Assembly (NCBI RefSeq): GCF_900110915.1
Contig: NZ_FOFG01000008.1
Coordinates: 62,001 to 126,000, forward strand
Source: Faunimonas pinastri
Lineage (GTDB): Bacteria > Pseudomonadota > Alphaproteobacteria > Rhizobiales > Afifellaceae
Length of the DNA: 64,000 bases
Direction of reading: 5' to 3'
Shown: piece by piece, positions 30,516-38,124 of the stretch
How positions within the stretch are numbered: the first letter of the stretch is position 1
Layout: every line of letters begins with the position of its first letter
Made by a program: the position numbers and the translations under genes
Notes under the pieces: model-generated
Database searches by the model: none
What the model was told of the DNA's origin: nothing
The model's input: only the letters and a program-made list of their open reading frames with translations

Positions 30516-30926
30516 ATGGCCGGGATTGATTTTCGCCTGCCGGGAACGGATCGACCGCTGAACGGGCCGGAGGCCTGGATCACCGGCGTCCTCAGGAATT
30601 TCCAGGAGACGACCAAGACTCTGGGCTTCGCCATCGATCGCCTCGTGCTCCGCATCGCGCCGAAATCCGGGCAGGATCCGGACTACCAGATCCAGACGGC
30701 GGACGGCGAGGATGCGGCCGCCTATTCCGGCGAGACCCACGAGCTCCTGCACGACGACATCACCGTGCATATCGAGGAGAAAGACCTTTCGGACCAGAGC
30801 TTTACCGCCGAACAGGTGAAGGATTGGCTGAACGTCATCAACGGCGAGGGAACGCCCGGCGGGCAGATCGATCCGATACTTTCCGATAGCTGGACCGAGG
30901 GCGACGTCAGCGACAGCCGGGGCTGA
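30516..30926 (+). CDS. Hypothetical acidic protein of 136 residues
   Basis: I do not recognise a family. The protein is cytosolic by appearance (no signal or membrane segment), acidic and probably alpha/beta, with conserved-looking blocks GPEAWITGVLRNFQET and TAEQVKDWLNVINGEGTP. The ATG at 30516 has AAGGAG 5-6 bases upstream, which strongly supports the gene, and a perfect terminator follows its stop by 20 bases. It lies 71 bases after the PQQ sugar dehydrogenase gene on the same strand and may be co-transcribed with it. Confidence 0.7.
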   Translation: MAGIDFRLPGTDRPLNGPEAWITGVLRNFQETTKTLGFAIDRLVLRIAPKSGQDPDYQIQTADGEDAAAYSGETHELLHDDITVHIEEKDLSDQSFTAEQVKDWLNVINGEGTPGGQIDPILSDSWTEGDVSDSRG

Positions 30927-30946
30927 TCCGCAGCTTCAGAGAAGCG

Positions 30947-30978
30947 AAAAGGCGAATGGCCGGTGCCATTCGCCTTTT
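30947..30978. terminator. Bidirectional terminator between the 136-residue gene and ugd
   Basis: AAAAGGCGAATGGC and its exact complement form a 14-bp stem around a CGGT loop, with T-rich ends on both strands. It serves the plus-strand gene and the convergent UDP-glucose dehydrogenase gene. Confidence 0.92.
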
Positions 30979-30989
30979 TATTTGGCGGG

Positions 30990-32330
30990 TTACTCGCCGA
31001 CCGTCAGCTGTTCCTCATCGCGAAGCTCGCCCCGGCCGACGCCGTAATAGCGAATGCCGCGGCGGGCCATCTCGGCGGGCTTGTAGACATTGCGGAGGTC
31101 GCAGATCACCGGCTGTGCCAGGAGATCCTTGAGCCGGGTCAGGTCGAGGGCGCGGTAGACGTCCCATTCCGTGATCAGGACCAGCGCATCGGCCCCGGCC
31201 GCGCAGGCATAGGGCTCGTCGGCGTATTCGATATCCGGCAGCACCTTGCGTGCCTGCTCCGCGCCTTCCGGATCGTGCGCGCGGACCTTGGCCCCCTTCT
31301 CCACCAGCGCGGAGATGATGTCGATCGACGGGCTCTCGCGCATGTCGTCGGTGTTGGGCTTGAAGGTGAGACCGAGCACCGCGATGGTGCGGCCTTCGAC
31401 GGAGCCACCGCAGGCCGCGACGATCTTCTCCGCCATCTGCCGCTTTCGGTCCTCGTTGATCGAGATGACCATGTCGATCAGGCGAGCCGGGCTGCCGATC
31501 TGGCGGGCCGTCTCGGCCAGCGCGCGCGTGTCCTTGGGAAAGCACGAGCCGCCGAAGCCGGGACCGGCGTGCAGGAACTTGCGCCCGATCCGGTTATCCA
31601 GCCCGATGCCGCGGGCGACGTCCTGAACGTCGGCGCCAACCGCCTCGCAGAGATCCGCCATCTCGTTGATGAAGGTGATCTTGGTCGCGAGGAACGCGTT
31701 GGCCGCGTACTTGATCAGCTCAGCGGTGCGGCGGCGTGTGTAGAGGATGGGCGCCTGATTGAGTGACAGCGGCCGGTAGATCTCGTTTGCAACCTCGCGG
31801 GCGCGCTCGTCCTCGATCCCGATGACGATCCGGTCAGGGCGCTTAAAATCCTCGATCGCCGCGCCTTCGCGCAGGAATTCCGGGTTCGACACGACGGCAA
31901 AGTCCGCATCCGGCCGCTCGTCGCGAATGATGCGCTCCACCTCGTCGCCGGTGCCGACCGGCACGGTGGACTTGGTGACCACCAGCGTGAAGCCCTCGAT
32001 GTGCCGGGCGATCTCGCGGGCGGCCGCATAGACGTAGGACAGGTCGGCGTGGCCGTCGCCGCGCCGGGACGGAGTGCCCACCGCGATGAAGACCACGTCA
32101 CAGGTGCGGACGCACTCGCCGAGGTCGGTCGAGAAGGAAAGCCGCTTCTGCTGCACGTTGCGGGCGACGAGATCGTCCAGCCCCGGCTCGTAGATCGGGA
32201 TGCGGCCCTGCCGGAGGGCATCCACCTTGCTCTCGTCGTTATCGACGCAGACGACGTCATGGCCGAAATCGGCAAGGCAGGTTCCGGACACCAGTCCGAC
32301 GTAACCTGCTCCGACAAACACAATGCGCAT
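30990..32330 (-). CDS. ugd: UDP-glucose 6-dehydrogenase
   Basis: A 446-residue NAD-dependent enzyme that oxidises UDP-glucose twice to UDP-glucuronate, a precursor for exopolysaccharide and capsule. The N-terminal dinucleotide motif is IVFVGAGYVGLVSGTCLA, the catalytic Cys lies in GPGFGGSCFPKDT, and LGLTFKPNTDDMRESPS is the family C-terminal signature. It corresponds to RkpK/TuaD-type enzymes of rhizobia. No polysaccharide genes are adjacent. The start gives the canonical N terminus MRIVFVGAGYVG. Confidence 0.95.
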   Translation of the reverse strand: MRIVFVGAGYVGLVSGTCLADFGHDVVCVDNDESKVDALRQGRIPIYEPGLDDLVARNVQQKRLSFSTDLGECVRTCDVVFIAVGTPSRRGDGHADLSYVYAAAREIARHIEGFTLVVTKSTVPVGTGDEVERIIRDERPDADFAVVSNPEFLREGAAIEDFKRPDRIVIGIEDERAREVANEIYRPLSLNQAPILYTRRRTAELIKYAANAFLATKITFINEMADLCEAVGADVQDVARGIGLDNRIGRKFLHAGPGFGGSCFPKDTRALAETARQIGSPARLIDMVISINEDRKRQMAEKIVAACGGSVEGRTIAVLGLTFKPNTDDMRESPSIDIISALVEKGAKVRAHDPEGAEQARKVLPDIEYADEPYACAAGADALVLITEWDVYRALDLTRLKDLLAQPVICDLRNVYKPAEMARRGIRYYGVGRGELRDEEQLTVGE

Positions 32331-32462
32331 GGGCGACTTCTTTCGAACGATCTCGGCGCGAGGCCCTCAGTGCCTGCCGATAGCCCACTCCGTCCGTCAT
32401 GAGCAACATCTGAGCGGCAAGTTCGGGCAGGAAGCTCCGCATTTCAGCCGGACGAGCGACGG

Positions 32463-32828
32463 TCAGCCCCCCGGCGCGCGGCGCTCCCGCACGATCTCGA
32501 CACCCACGCCGCCGTCGATGATCTCCAGCTTTTCCACGCGCACATGGACGCAGGCCGCCCGCTCGTCCGCCAGCACGGCGTCGGCGATCTCCTCCGCCAG
32601 CATCTCGACAAACTGGATATGCCCGCGCGCGAGAATCGCCCGGATCGCGTCGGTGACGATGTCGTAGGACATCACCGTGGTGAGATCGCGCGCGCCGCGG
32701 GTGCTGCCGGCAAGCTCGACGGTCACGTTGAAGCGGACCTTCTGGGTCCGGCCGAATTCGTGCCCGTAGATGCCGATCTCGGCGGGCAGCACGAAATCGC
32801 GCACGAAGATCCTGTCGCGGGTGGTCAA
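32463..32828 (-). CDS. folB: Dihydroneopterin aldolase-like FolB
   Basis: A 121-residue protein of the tunnel-fold dihydroneopterin aldolase family, which acts in folate synthesis. It begins DRIFVRDFVLPAEIGIYGHE, with the Glu and Tyr of the active site, and contains VEMLAEEIADAVL and VRVEKLEIIDGGVGVEI. The TTG at 32828 is the start: AGGAGG lies 6 bases upstream and no in-frame ATG is near. Several alphaproteobacteria have a second divergent FolB; this could be that one, because folKP genes are not adjacent. Confidence 0.82.
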   Translation of the reverse strand: MTTRDRIFVRDFVLPAEIGIYGHEFGRTQKVRFNVTVELAGSTRGARDLTTVMSYDIVTDAIRAILARGHIQFVEMLAEEIADAVLADERAACVHVRVEKLEIIDGGVGVEIVRERRAPGG

Positions 32829-33011
32829 TCGTTCCTCCTGCTGGCCCCCTCCCGGGCGGCCATGGATGCGGTATCCGGCTTGCAGCTTGCCCCGGCATCG
32901 GGTTGCGGCCTAGGACAGGCCACTTGTCCGGTTGCGCGCCCCGCACAATGCCTCCGAGCGGGTCGGAGCGGAAGGCCGGATCGACGACCAGATCAAACGT
33001 AGGGAACAGCC

Positions 33012-33449
33012 ATGACCGAGATCACGCTGGACGCCGCGCAGGCGATCATCGCAGGGGCGCTGCAGCACGCCGGCGACCACGGACTGAAGCCGCTCTGTGT
33101 CGTCGTGCTGGATGCTCGCGGCACGGTGAAGGCGGCTGCCTCGCAGGAAGGCACCAGCCTGAAGCGCTACGAGATCGCGCATGGCAAGGCCTTCGGCGCT
33201 CTTTCGCTCGGAATCGGTTCGCGCTCCATCAACAAGCGTGCGAACGAGCAGGCCTACTTCGTGGCCGCCGTTTCGCATGTGGCGGGCGGCGCGCTGGTGC
33301 CGGTGCCCGGCGGCGTTCTGGTGAAGAACGAGGCGGGTTCGCTGATCGGCGCGGTCGGCATTTCAGGCGACACTTCCGACAATGACGAAGCCGCGGCGCT
33401 CGCCGGCATCGTGGCCGCCGGTCTGAAGGGCGATCCCGGCGCGGACTGA
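33012..33449 (+). CDS. GlcG/HbpS family protein
   Basis: A 145-residue protein of the GlcG/HbpS (DUF336) family with typical segments LKPLCVVVLDARGTVKAAAS, KRYEIAHGKAFGAL, VPVPGGVLVKN and LIGAVGISGDTSDNDEAAA. HbpS binds haem or iron in Streptomyces; GlcG-like proteins occur with glycolate genes. No such partners are visible, so the role is not assignable. There is no signal peptide. It is a single gene divergent from folB. Confidence 0.85.
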   Translation: MTEITLDAAQAIIAGALQHAGDHGLKPLCVVVLDARGTVKAAASQEGTSLKRYEIAHGKAFGALSLGIGSRSINKRANEQAYFVAAVSHVAGGALVPVPGGVLVKNEAGSLIGAVGISGDTSDNDEAAALAGIVAAGLKGDPGAD

Positions 33450-33645
33450 TCGCGGCCCACCCAGATCCTCGCCATCCCCGGCCTCGGACTTGTTCTCGGC
33501 GCTGCCCTTCGGCCCTGCCCTCTCGGCGCTGACCGGCGGTGAAAACGGCCCGGCCACGGCCCCTCACCCGGTCCGGCCTCGCCGCGTTCCCCGGAGCGCC
33601 CTATAAAGGGGCCTGGGTGGCAGATATCGACTGGAAAGGTCCCTC

Positions 33646-34044
33646 ATGCCGAAAACGCTTCTTCGCCTTGCCCTCGCCTCCGCCAGCCTCGCGGCTTTCC
33701 TCGGAACGGCCTCGGCGCAGCAGCAGGTCGTCCAGGATCACTTCCAGACCTCGGCCGGCAAGCCCGTCCGCGTCGGCGTGTTCGCGCTTCTCGGCCCGAA
33801 TTGCACGCCGGCCGAACTAAAGATCGGCATGCCCGCCGTGCCGCATCATGGCACGGTCACGCTGCAGCAGGGCAAGGTTCACGGTTCGGCAGCCGCCAAG
33901 TGCCCGAACGTCGACCTCAAGGGCTATTCCGCAACCTACAAGCCGAGCGCCGGTTTTTCCGGCACGGACGAGATGACCATCGAGGTCCGCGCCCCTTCCG
34001 GCCAGACACAGCAGCACAAGGTGACGGTTCAGGTCGCTCCCTGA
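33646..34044 (+). CDS. Exported protein with a single Ig/cadherin-like domain
   Basis: A 132-residue exported protein. The signal peptide ends near GTASAQ. The mature part has the pattern HGTVTLQQG...YSATYKPSAGFSGTDEMTIEV...HKVTVQV, which matches the bacterial Ig-like or cadherin-like repeat, and two Cys (GPNCTP and AAKCPN) suitable for one disulphide. Such single-domain secreted proteins are of unknown function. GGAAAGG precedes the ATG and a strong terminator follows the stop by 5 bases. Confidence 0.65.
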   Translation: MPKTLLRLALASASLAAFLGTASAQQQVVQDHFQTSAGKPVRVGVFALLGPNCTPAELKIGMPAVPHHGTVTLQQGKVHGSAAAKCPNVDLKGYSATYKPSAGFSGTDEMTIEVRAPSGQTQQHKVTVQVAP

Positions 34045-34049
34045 ACCAG

Positions 34050-34080
34050 AAAGGCCCGGATCTCGCGATCCGGGCCTTTT
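34050..34080. terminator. Bidirectional terminator after the Ig-like protein gene
   Basis: AAAGGCCCGGATC and its complement form a 13-bp stem around a TCGC loop, then TTTT. It sits between the convergent Ig-like and glycine-rich lipoprotein genes and almost touches both stop codons. Confidence 0.92.
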
Positions 34081-34083
34081 CGT

Positions 34084-34506
34084 TCAATGGGGGATGAACA
34101 CCCGGTCGCCGCCATTGCCGCCCCGGTTGCCCGGAGCATTCCAGGCCCGATTTCCGGAAGCCGGCCCGCTGCCGCCACCGGGTCCATTGCCGGCATTCCA
34201 GGGCTGCGGACCGCCGCGGCCGGAACCGGGTCCACCGGGTCCGCCCGGACCACCACGGCCACCCGGACCGTGCGGGCCGCCCTGGCCACGCCAATCGCCG
34301 CGACCGTGCCAGTCCCGCCCGTGCCAGCCGTGCCGATAAGGGCCGTAGGCGCCGTCCACGCGGTAATAGGGTCCGTAATCGTAGTAGACGGGATAGGCCG
34401 GCCCATAGGTCTCATAGGAGTAGCCGTAGCCTCCCGAAACGCATCCGCCGAGCCCAAGGCTCAGCATTCCCAACGTCACGGCCGCGCCGAGCGTCGCTTT
34501 CCTCAT
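34084..34506 (-). CDS. Glycine/tyrosine-rich lipoprotein
   Basis: A 140-residue protein with lipoprotein signal: hydrophobic stretch then lipobox LGGC, with the lipidated Cys near residue 22. The mature part is low complexity. It has a Tyr/Pro-rich section (YETYGPAYPVYYDYGPYY), then Gly/Pro/Arg-rich repeats (GGPGGPGGP), and ends DRVFIPH. No family is recognised, though similar Gly-rich envelope lipoproteins are common in this order. The ATG at 34506 gives a clean signal; the frame upstream lacks one. The divergent upstream region holds the sRNA candidate. Confidence 0.6.
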   Translation of the reverse strand: MRKATLGAAVTLGMLSLGLGGCVSGGYGYSYETYGPAYPVYYDYGPYYRVDGAYGPYRHGWHGRDWHGRGDWRGQGGPHGPGGRGGPGGPGGPGSGRGGPQPWNAGNGPGGGSGPASGNRAWNAPGNRGGNGGDRVFIPH

Positions 34507-34659
34507 GATCGACTCCGCTTCTTCTTTGCGACAGGAACGGCCGGAAGCGTATTGAGTTTCGGTTCGTCCTCGCCGTGCGTCACAATGCGCCCAGCCCGCG
34601 TAAAGGAGCCATGAACGCCGGGTCCTCGCAGCAGGTATGCACTTCAATCCACCAGGGAC

Positions 34660-34684
34660 GGAACTTGTGCAATGCCCGTCCGTT
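34660..34684 (+). promoter_or_regulatory. EcfG/RpoE2-type (general stress) promoter upstream of sRNA candidate
   Basis: GGAAC at 34660-34664, exactly 16 bases, then CGTT at 34681-34684: this is the consensus of alphaproteobacterial general-stress sigma factors (EcfG/RpoE2/SigT: GGAAC-N16/17-CGTT). The predicted start point, 5-7 bases further, falls at the first hairpin of the RNA candidate. I found no other perfect copy in the gene starts I checked. Confidence 0.6.
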
Positions 34685-34689
34685 ATTCG

Positions 34690-34766
34690 GCGGCAGTGCT
34701 TGCACTGCCGCCCCTCAGGGCGATTTCCTCCCATCACTTGGGCCGCTCCGAGCGGCCCTTCTTTTT
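34690..34766 (+). ncRNA. Candidate trans-acting small RNA (MmgR/alpha-r8 or GsrN-like)
   Basis: About 77 bases with no coding potential. Hairpin 1 is GGCGGCAGTG / CACTGCCGCC with a CTTG loop (about 34690-34712). A single-stranded stretch contains TTTCCTCCCA (34724-34733), complementary to Shine-Dalgarno sequences. Hairpin 2 is GGGCCGCT / AGCGGCCC followed by TTCTTTTT, a Rho-independent end. Length, two-hairpin layout and the UUUCCUCCC element resemble the rhizobial alpha-r8 family (MmgR, Rfam suhB), which regulates polyhydroxybutyrate storage; a polyhydroxyalkanoate-system gene lies 350 bases away. The EcfG-type promoter also recalls Caulobacter GsrN. Start and family are by eye and untested. 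Confidence 0.6.
34740..34766 (+). terminator. Rho-independent terminator of the sRNA candidate
   Basis: GGGCCGCT and AGCGGCCC pair around CCG and run into TTCTTTTT. There is no protein gene on the plus strand that it could end, which supports an independent short transcript. Confidence 0.85.
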
Positions 34767-34787
34767 GCGCGGTCGGAGCGCCTCGCG

Positions 34788-35003
34788 TTACGCGGAAAGC
34801 CGGTGGTTGGCGATGAACTCGCGAATTTCCTCGCCGCAGGCCGGGACCTCCACGGTGTTCATCATGGAGGCGGCGCTGCCGATCAGCTCTTCCTGCACGT
34901 TCCAGGGGAGCTGATCCCAGTGGACGACGAGGGCACAGGCCAATCGCCGGAGGATATGCTCCTCGTCCCTGAAGTACTCGATGTCCGAGATACGCACGTC
35001 CAT
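34788..35003 (-). CDS. Hypothetical protein of 71 residues
   Basis: A small, probably all-helical cytosolic protein with segments ISDIEYFRDEEHILRRLAC, LPWNVQEELIGSAASMM and EIREFIANHR. I do not recognise the family. The ATG at 35003 has GGAGGG about 5 bases upstream, which favours it over an in-frame ATG at 35024. It ends close to the sRNA terminator on the opposite strand. Its high helix content and Trp could fit a regulator or adaptor, but that is speculation. Confidence 0.6.
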   Translation of the reverse strand: MDVRISDIEYFRDEEHILRRLACALVVHWDQLPWNVQEELIGSAASMMNTVEVPACGEEIREFIANHRLSA

Positions 35004-35117
35004 GGCACCCTCCCTCATTTTCATTTTGAGGTAAAACGCCAGTAAACGCCTTCCGGTTCAGATTCGCGCCCGGTTTTTATGGTCAGGGCGCAGCAGCCCG
35101 GCCTTGCTCCCGTCCGG

Positions 35118-35429
35118 TTACTTCTTTTCCAGAAGCAATTGCCCGACGCCCTGCAACTTCGCCGTCAGCGGCTGGGCCATGGATGCAAGGAGCCAGGGCA
35201 GGTCGACCTCGATGCGGATGATGTTCTCCAGCACCTGGATGCGCCCGGCGATGTTCTGGCCGAAGGCGCCCGTCTTGAAGAGCAGCTGGTCGTTTTCCCA
35301 GCGCTCTTCCACGGCGAGGCCCTTGGGAGCGATCTGGTCGCGCACGCTGCCGAAGCCCTTTTCCACCCGGCGCCGGGCTTCGGCCTGACCGAGACTATGC
35401 TGGACATCGACAACGACGGGCTTGGCCAT
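35118..35429 (-). CDS. Polyhydroxyalkanoic acid system family protein
   Basis: A 103-residue protein of the PHA granule-region family (PHA_gran_rgn): MAKPVVVDVQHSLGQAEARR is the conserved N terminus, and the rest forms a START-like beta/alpha fold (KGLAVEERWENDQLLFKTGAFG, IRIEVDLPWLLASMA). Members occur beside PHA storage genes in some genomes, but function is not well defined; granule association is inferred. AGGAG precedes ATG 35429. It lies 68 bases downstream of galM on the same strand. Confidence 0.78.
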   Translation of the reverse strand: MAKPVVVDVQHSLGQAEARRRVEKGFGSVRDQIAPKGLAVEERWENDQLLFKTGAFGQNIAGRIQVLENIIRIEVDLPWLLASMAQPLTAKLQGVGQLLLEKK

Positions 35430-35497
35430 TCTGAACTCCTGAACTGCTATTGGGGCCCCGTCATCGACGAAGGCCCCCTGTCTGTATGGGTATGGGG

Positions 35498-36523
35498 TTA
35501 AGCCCTGAACCGGAATTCCGTTCGCTGCCAGTATGTCTCGCCCGGTTTCAATGTCGCGCTGGGGAAATCCGACTGGTTCGGAGCATCCGGCCAGAGCTGC
35601 GCTTCGAGGCAGAGGCCGGCATGCTTGGGATAGGTCCGCCCGCCCAGCCCCGGCGCGGTGACCGCGATCTGGAAGCCGTCGTAGAACTGCACGCCGGGCT
35701 CGGTCGTCCAAAGCTCCATCGACAGCGTGCCGTCGCGGCCCTCCAGCCGCGCGGCGAAGGCGGGCTCCGGCCGCCGATGGGCGGCAAGGCAGAAATTGTT
35801 GTCGTAGGGCGGCGTGGCCTCCGCGCCTTCCGGCCGGACGACCCGGAGCGAACGGAAGTCGAAGGGGGTGCCTTCCACCGGCTTCAACTCGCCGGTCGGG
35901 ATGTAGCCGCTGTCGACGGGCAGATAGGCGTCGGCGGCAAGCTGGAGCTTGTGGTCCAGAATGGTGGGCGCGCCGTCCAGGTTGAAATAGGTATGCTGCG
36001 CCAGGTTCACGACCGTCTCCCGGTCCGTGCTGGCGCTATAGCTGACGATCAGCGTGCCGTCGGCGGAAACCTCGTAGCTGCACTCGGCCGTCACTTCGCC
36101 GGGATAGCCCTGATCGCCATCGGCGGAGACGAGCTTCAGCAGCACGGAACTCTGCGTCAGGCTCTCGATCGTCCAGACCCGCGTGCCGAAGCCGTGGGGT
36201 CCGCCATGCAGATGGTTGTCGCCGTCGTTGCAGGGAAGCTCGTGGATCTCGCCGTCCAGCTTGAACCGGCCGCGCGCGATGCGGTTGGCGAAGCGGCCGA
36301 CCGTTGCGCCGAAATAGGGCGATTGCCCGACGTAATCCTCCAGCCGCTCGAAGCCCAGCACGAGGGGATGATCCACGCCTTCGAAGCGCACGTCGCGGAT
36401 CACCGCGCCCCAGGTGATCACCTCCGCCCGCAGTGGCCCGGCGCCGATCGCCACGGCCTCGATCACGGTGCCGTCGGCCAGCGTGCCGAACTCACGGCGC
36501 GTTCCCAATTCCGCTTCGCTCAT
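35498..36523 (-). CDS. galM: Aldose 1-epimerase (galactose mutarotase)
   Basis: A 341-residue enzyme that interconverts alpha and beta anomers of aldoses. The family motifs are ATVGRFANRIARGRF, the catalytic His in NLAQHTYFNLDG, and the acid region PGVQFYDGF with the later Glu in CLEAQLWPDA. The ATG at 36523 has AAGGAGAGG upstream; a longer start at 36550 is unlikely. It is divergent from the Anbu operon with 151 bases between. Confidence 0.93.
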   Translation of the reverse strand: MSEAELGTRREFGTLADGTVIEAVAIGAGPLRAEVITWGAVIRDVRFEGVDHPLVLGFERLEDYVGQSPYFGATVGRFANRIARGRFKLDGEIHELPCNDGDNHLHGGPHGFGTRVWTIESLTQSSVLLKLVSADGDQGYPGEVTAECSYEVSADGTLIVSYSASTDRETVVNLAQHTYFNLDGAPTILDHKLQLAADAYLPVDSGYIPTGELKPVEGTPFDFRSLRVVRPEGAEATPPYDNNFCLAAHRRPEPAFAARLEGRDGTLSMELWTTEPGVQFYDGFQIAVTAPGLGGRTYPKHAGLCLEAQLWPDAPNQSDFPSATLKPGETYWQRTEFRFRA

Positions 36524-36674
36524 CAACCTCTCCTTGCACCGCTCCGACAACCGCCTGGTTGCCCATCCGATAATTCCTGCCTGAAAAAAAGGCGGGCAGG
36601 GATCAATGTTTTTGCGTGACGGTTATTTGCCTGTTCTCTAGCTTATTATTCAAACCTTAGGCACGGCGGGTTCT

Positions 36675-38123
36675 GTGAAAGTCCAGATTTCGGCAGAAGA
36701 CACGTCAAAGGCGATTTTCAACGAGATGCTCGGGGCCGACGGGAGTGTTCGCCCACCCTATTCCGAGCTTCATAACTGGCTAAGTGCCCAGTCCAAGTCC
36801 GGGCTGAAGCGAAAGCAGGAAGAAGCCGATTCGATCTTCCGTCGCCTCGGCATCACCTTCTCCGTCTACGGAATGGAGAATGCGCTCGAGCGGTTGATCC
36901 CGTTCGACCTGGTGCCGCGCATCATCTCCGCGTCCGAGTGGCGCACCCTGGAGCGCGGCATCGAGCAGCGCGTCCGGGCGCTGAACGCCTTCCTCTACGA
37001 TATCTATCATCGGCAGGAGATCATCCGCGCCGGCCGCATCCCGGCGGAGCTGGTGCTGCGAAACGAGGCGTACCTGCCGGAAATGATCGGCCACGCGCCG
37101 CCGCTGAACGTCTACAGCCACATCATCGGCGTCGACGTGGTGCGGGTGGCGGAGAACGACTTCTACGTGCTGGAAGACAATCTGCGCACGCCTTCCGGCG
37201 TCTCCTACATGCTGGAGAACCGGGAAACGATGATGCACCTCTTCCCGGAGCTCTTCTCCAAGCACCGGGTGGCGCCCGTCTCGCAATATCCCGAGCTTCT
37301 GCGTCGCACGCTGAAGGCCGTGGCGCCATCGGGCGTGAAGAGCGGCGACGCTTCCATCGTCGTCATGACGCCCGGCATCCACAACTCGGCCTTTTTCGAG
37401 CATTCGTTCCTGGCCGACCAGATGGGCGTGGAGCTGGTGCAGGGGCAGGACCTCTTCATCGAGGACGGCCACCTCTACATGCGGACGACGCAGGGCCGCC
37501 AGCGGGTGGACGTGATCTATCGCCGGCTGGACGATTCGTTCCTCGACCCCCTCACCTTCCGGCCGGATTCGGCGCTGGGCGTCTCCGGCCTGATGGATCT
37601 CTACCGCGCCGGGCGCGTGACGATCGTCAACGCGCCGGGCGCCGGCATCGCAGACGACAAGGCGATCTACACCTACGTGCCCGACATCATCGAGTTCTAT
37701 ACCGGGCAGAAGCCTATCCTCCGCAACGTGCCGACCTATCGATGCGGGGTGGATCAGGAGCTGAAATACGTGCTGGAGCATCTCGGCGAGCTCGTGGTGA
37801 AGGAAGTCCACGGCTCCGGCGGCTACGGCATGCTCGTCGGCCCGACTTCCAGCCGCAAGGAGATCGAGGCGTTCCGCCAGAAGCTGCTGGCGCGGCCCAG
37901 CAACTATATCGCCCAGCCGACCCTGGCGCTTTCCACCTGCCCGTCGCTGACGAAATCCGGCGTTGCGCCGCGCCACGTGGATCTGCGCCCATACGTCCTC
38001 GTCAGCGACAAGGTTCGCATCGTGCCGGGCGGGCTCACCCGCGTGGCGCTGCAAAAGGGATCGCTGGTGGTGAATTCCTCGCAAGGAGGCGGCACCAAGG
38101 ATACCTGGGTGCTGAGGGACTGA
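36675..38123 (+). CDS. Circularly permuted type 2 ATP-grasp protein
   Basis: A 482-residue protein of the CP_ATPgrasp_2 family, predicted to ligate an amino group or amino acid to a peptide or carboxylate with ATP. Family blocks are AEWRTLERGIEQRVRALNAF-like (SEWRTLERGIEQRVRALN), YVLEDNLRTPSGVSYMLENR, VVMTPGIHNSAFFEHSFLA, VKEVHGSGGYGMLVGPTSS and LRPYVLVSDKVRIVPGGLTR. The first gene of a four-gene operon with alpha-E, transglutaminase and Anbu genes. The start GTG 36675 gives 18 residues before Met-Leu-Gly; an ATG at 36726 is an alternative. Its stop is separated by one base from the next start. Confidence 0.93.
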   Translation: MKVQISAEDTSKAIFNEMLGADGSVRPPYSELHNWLSAQSKSGLKRKQEEADSIFRRLGITFSVYGMENALERLIPFDLVPRIISASEWRTLERGIEQRVRALNAFLYDIYHRQEIIRAGRIPAELVLRNEAYLPEMIGHAPPLNVYSHIIGVDVVRVAENDFYVLEDNLRTPSGVSYMLENRETMMHLFPELFSKHRVAPVSQYPELLRRTLKAVAPSGVKSGDASIVVMTPGIHNSAFFEHSFLADQMGVELVQGQDLFIEDGHLYMRTTQGRQRVDVIYRRLDDSFLDPLTFRPDSALGVSGLMDLYRAGRVTIVNAPGAGIADDKAIYTYVPDIIEFYTGQKPILRNVPTYRCGVDQELKYVLEHLGELVVKEVHGSGGYGMLVGPTSSRKEIEAFRQKLLARPSNYIAQPTLALSTCPSLTKSGVAPRHVDLRPYVLVSDKVRIVPGGLTRVALQKGSLVVNSSQGGGTKDTWVLRD

Positions 38124-38124
38124 C

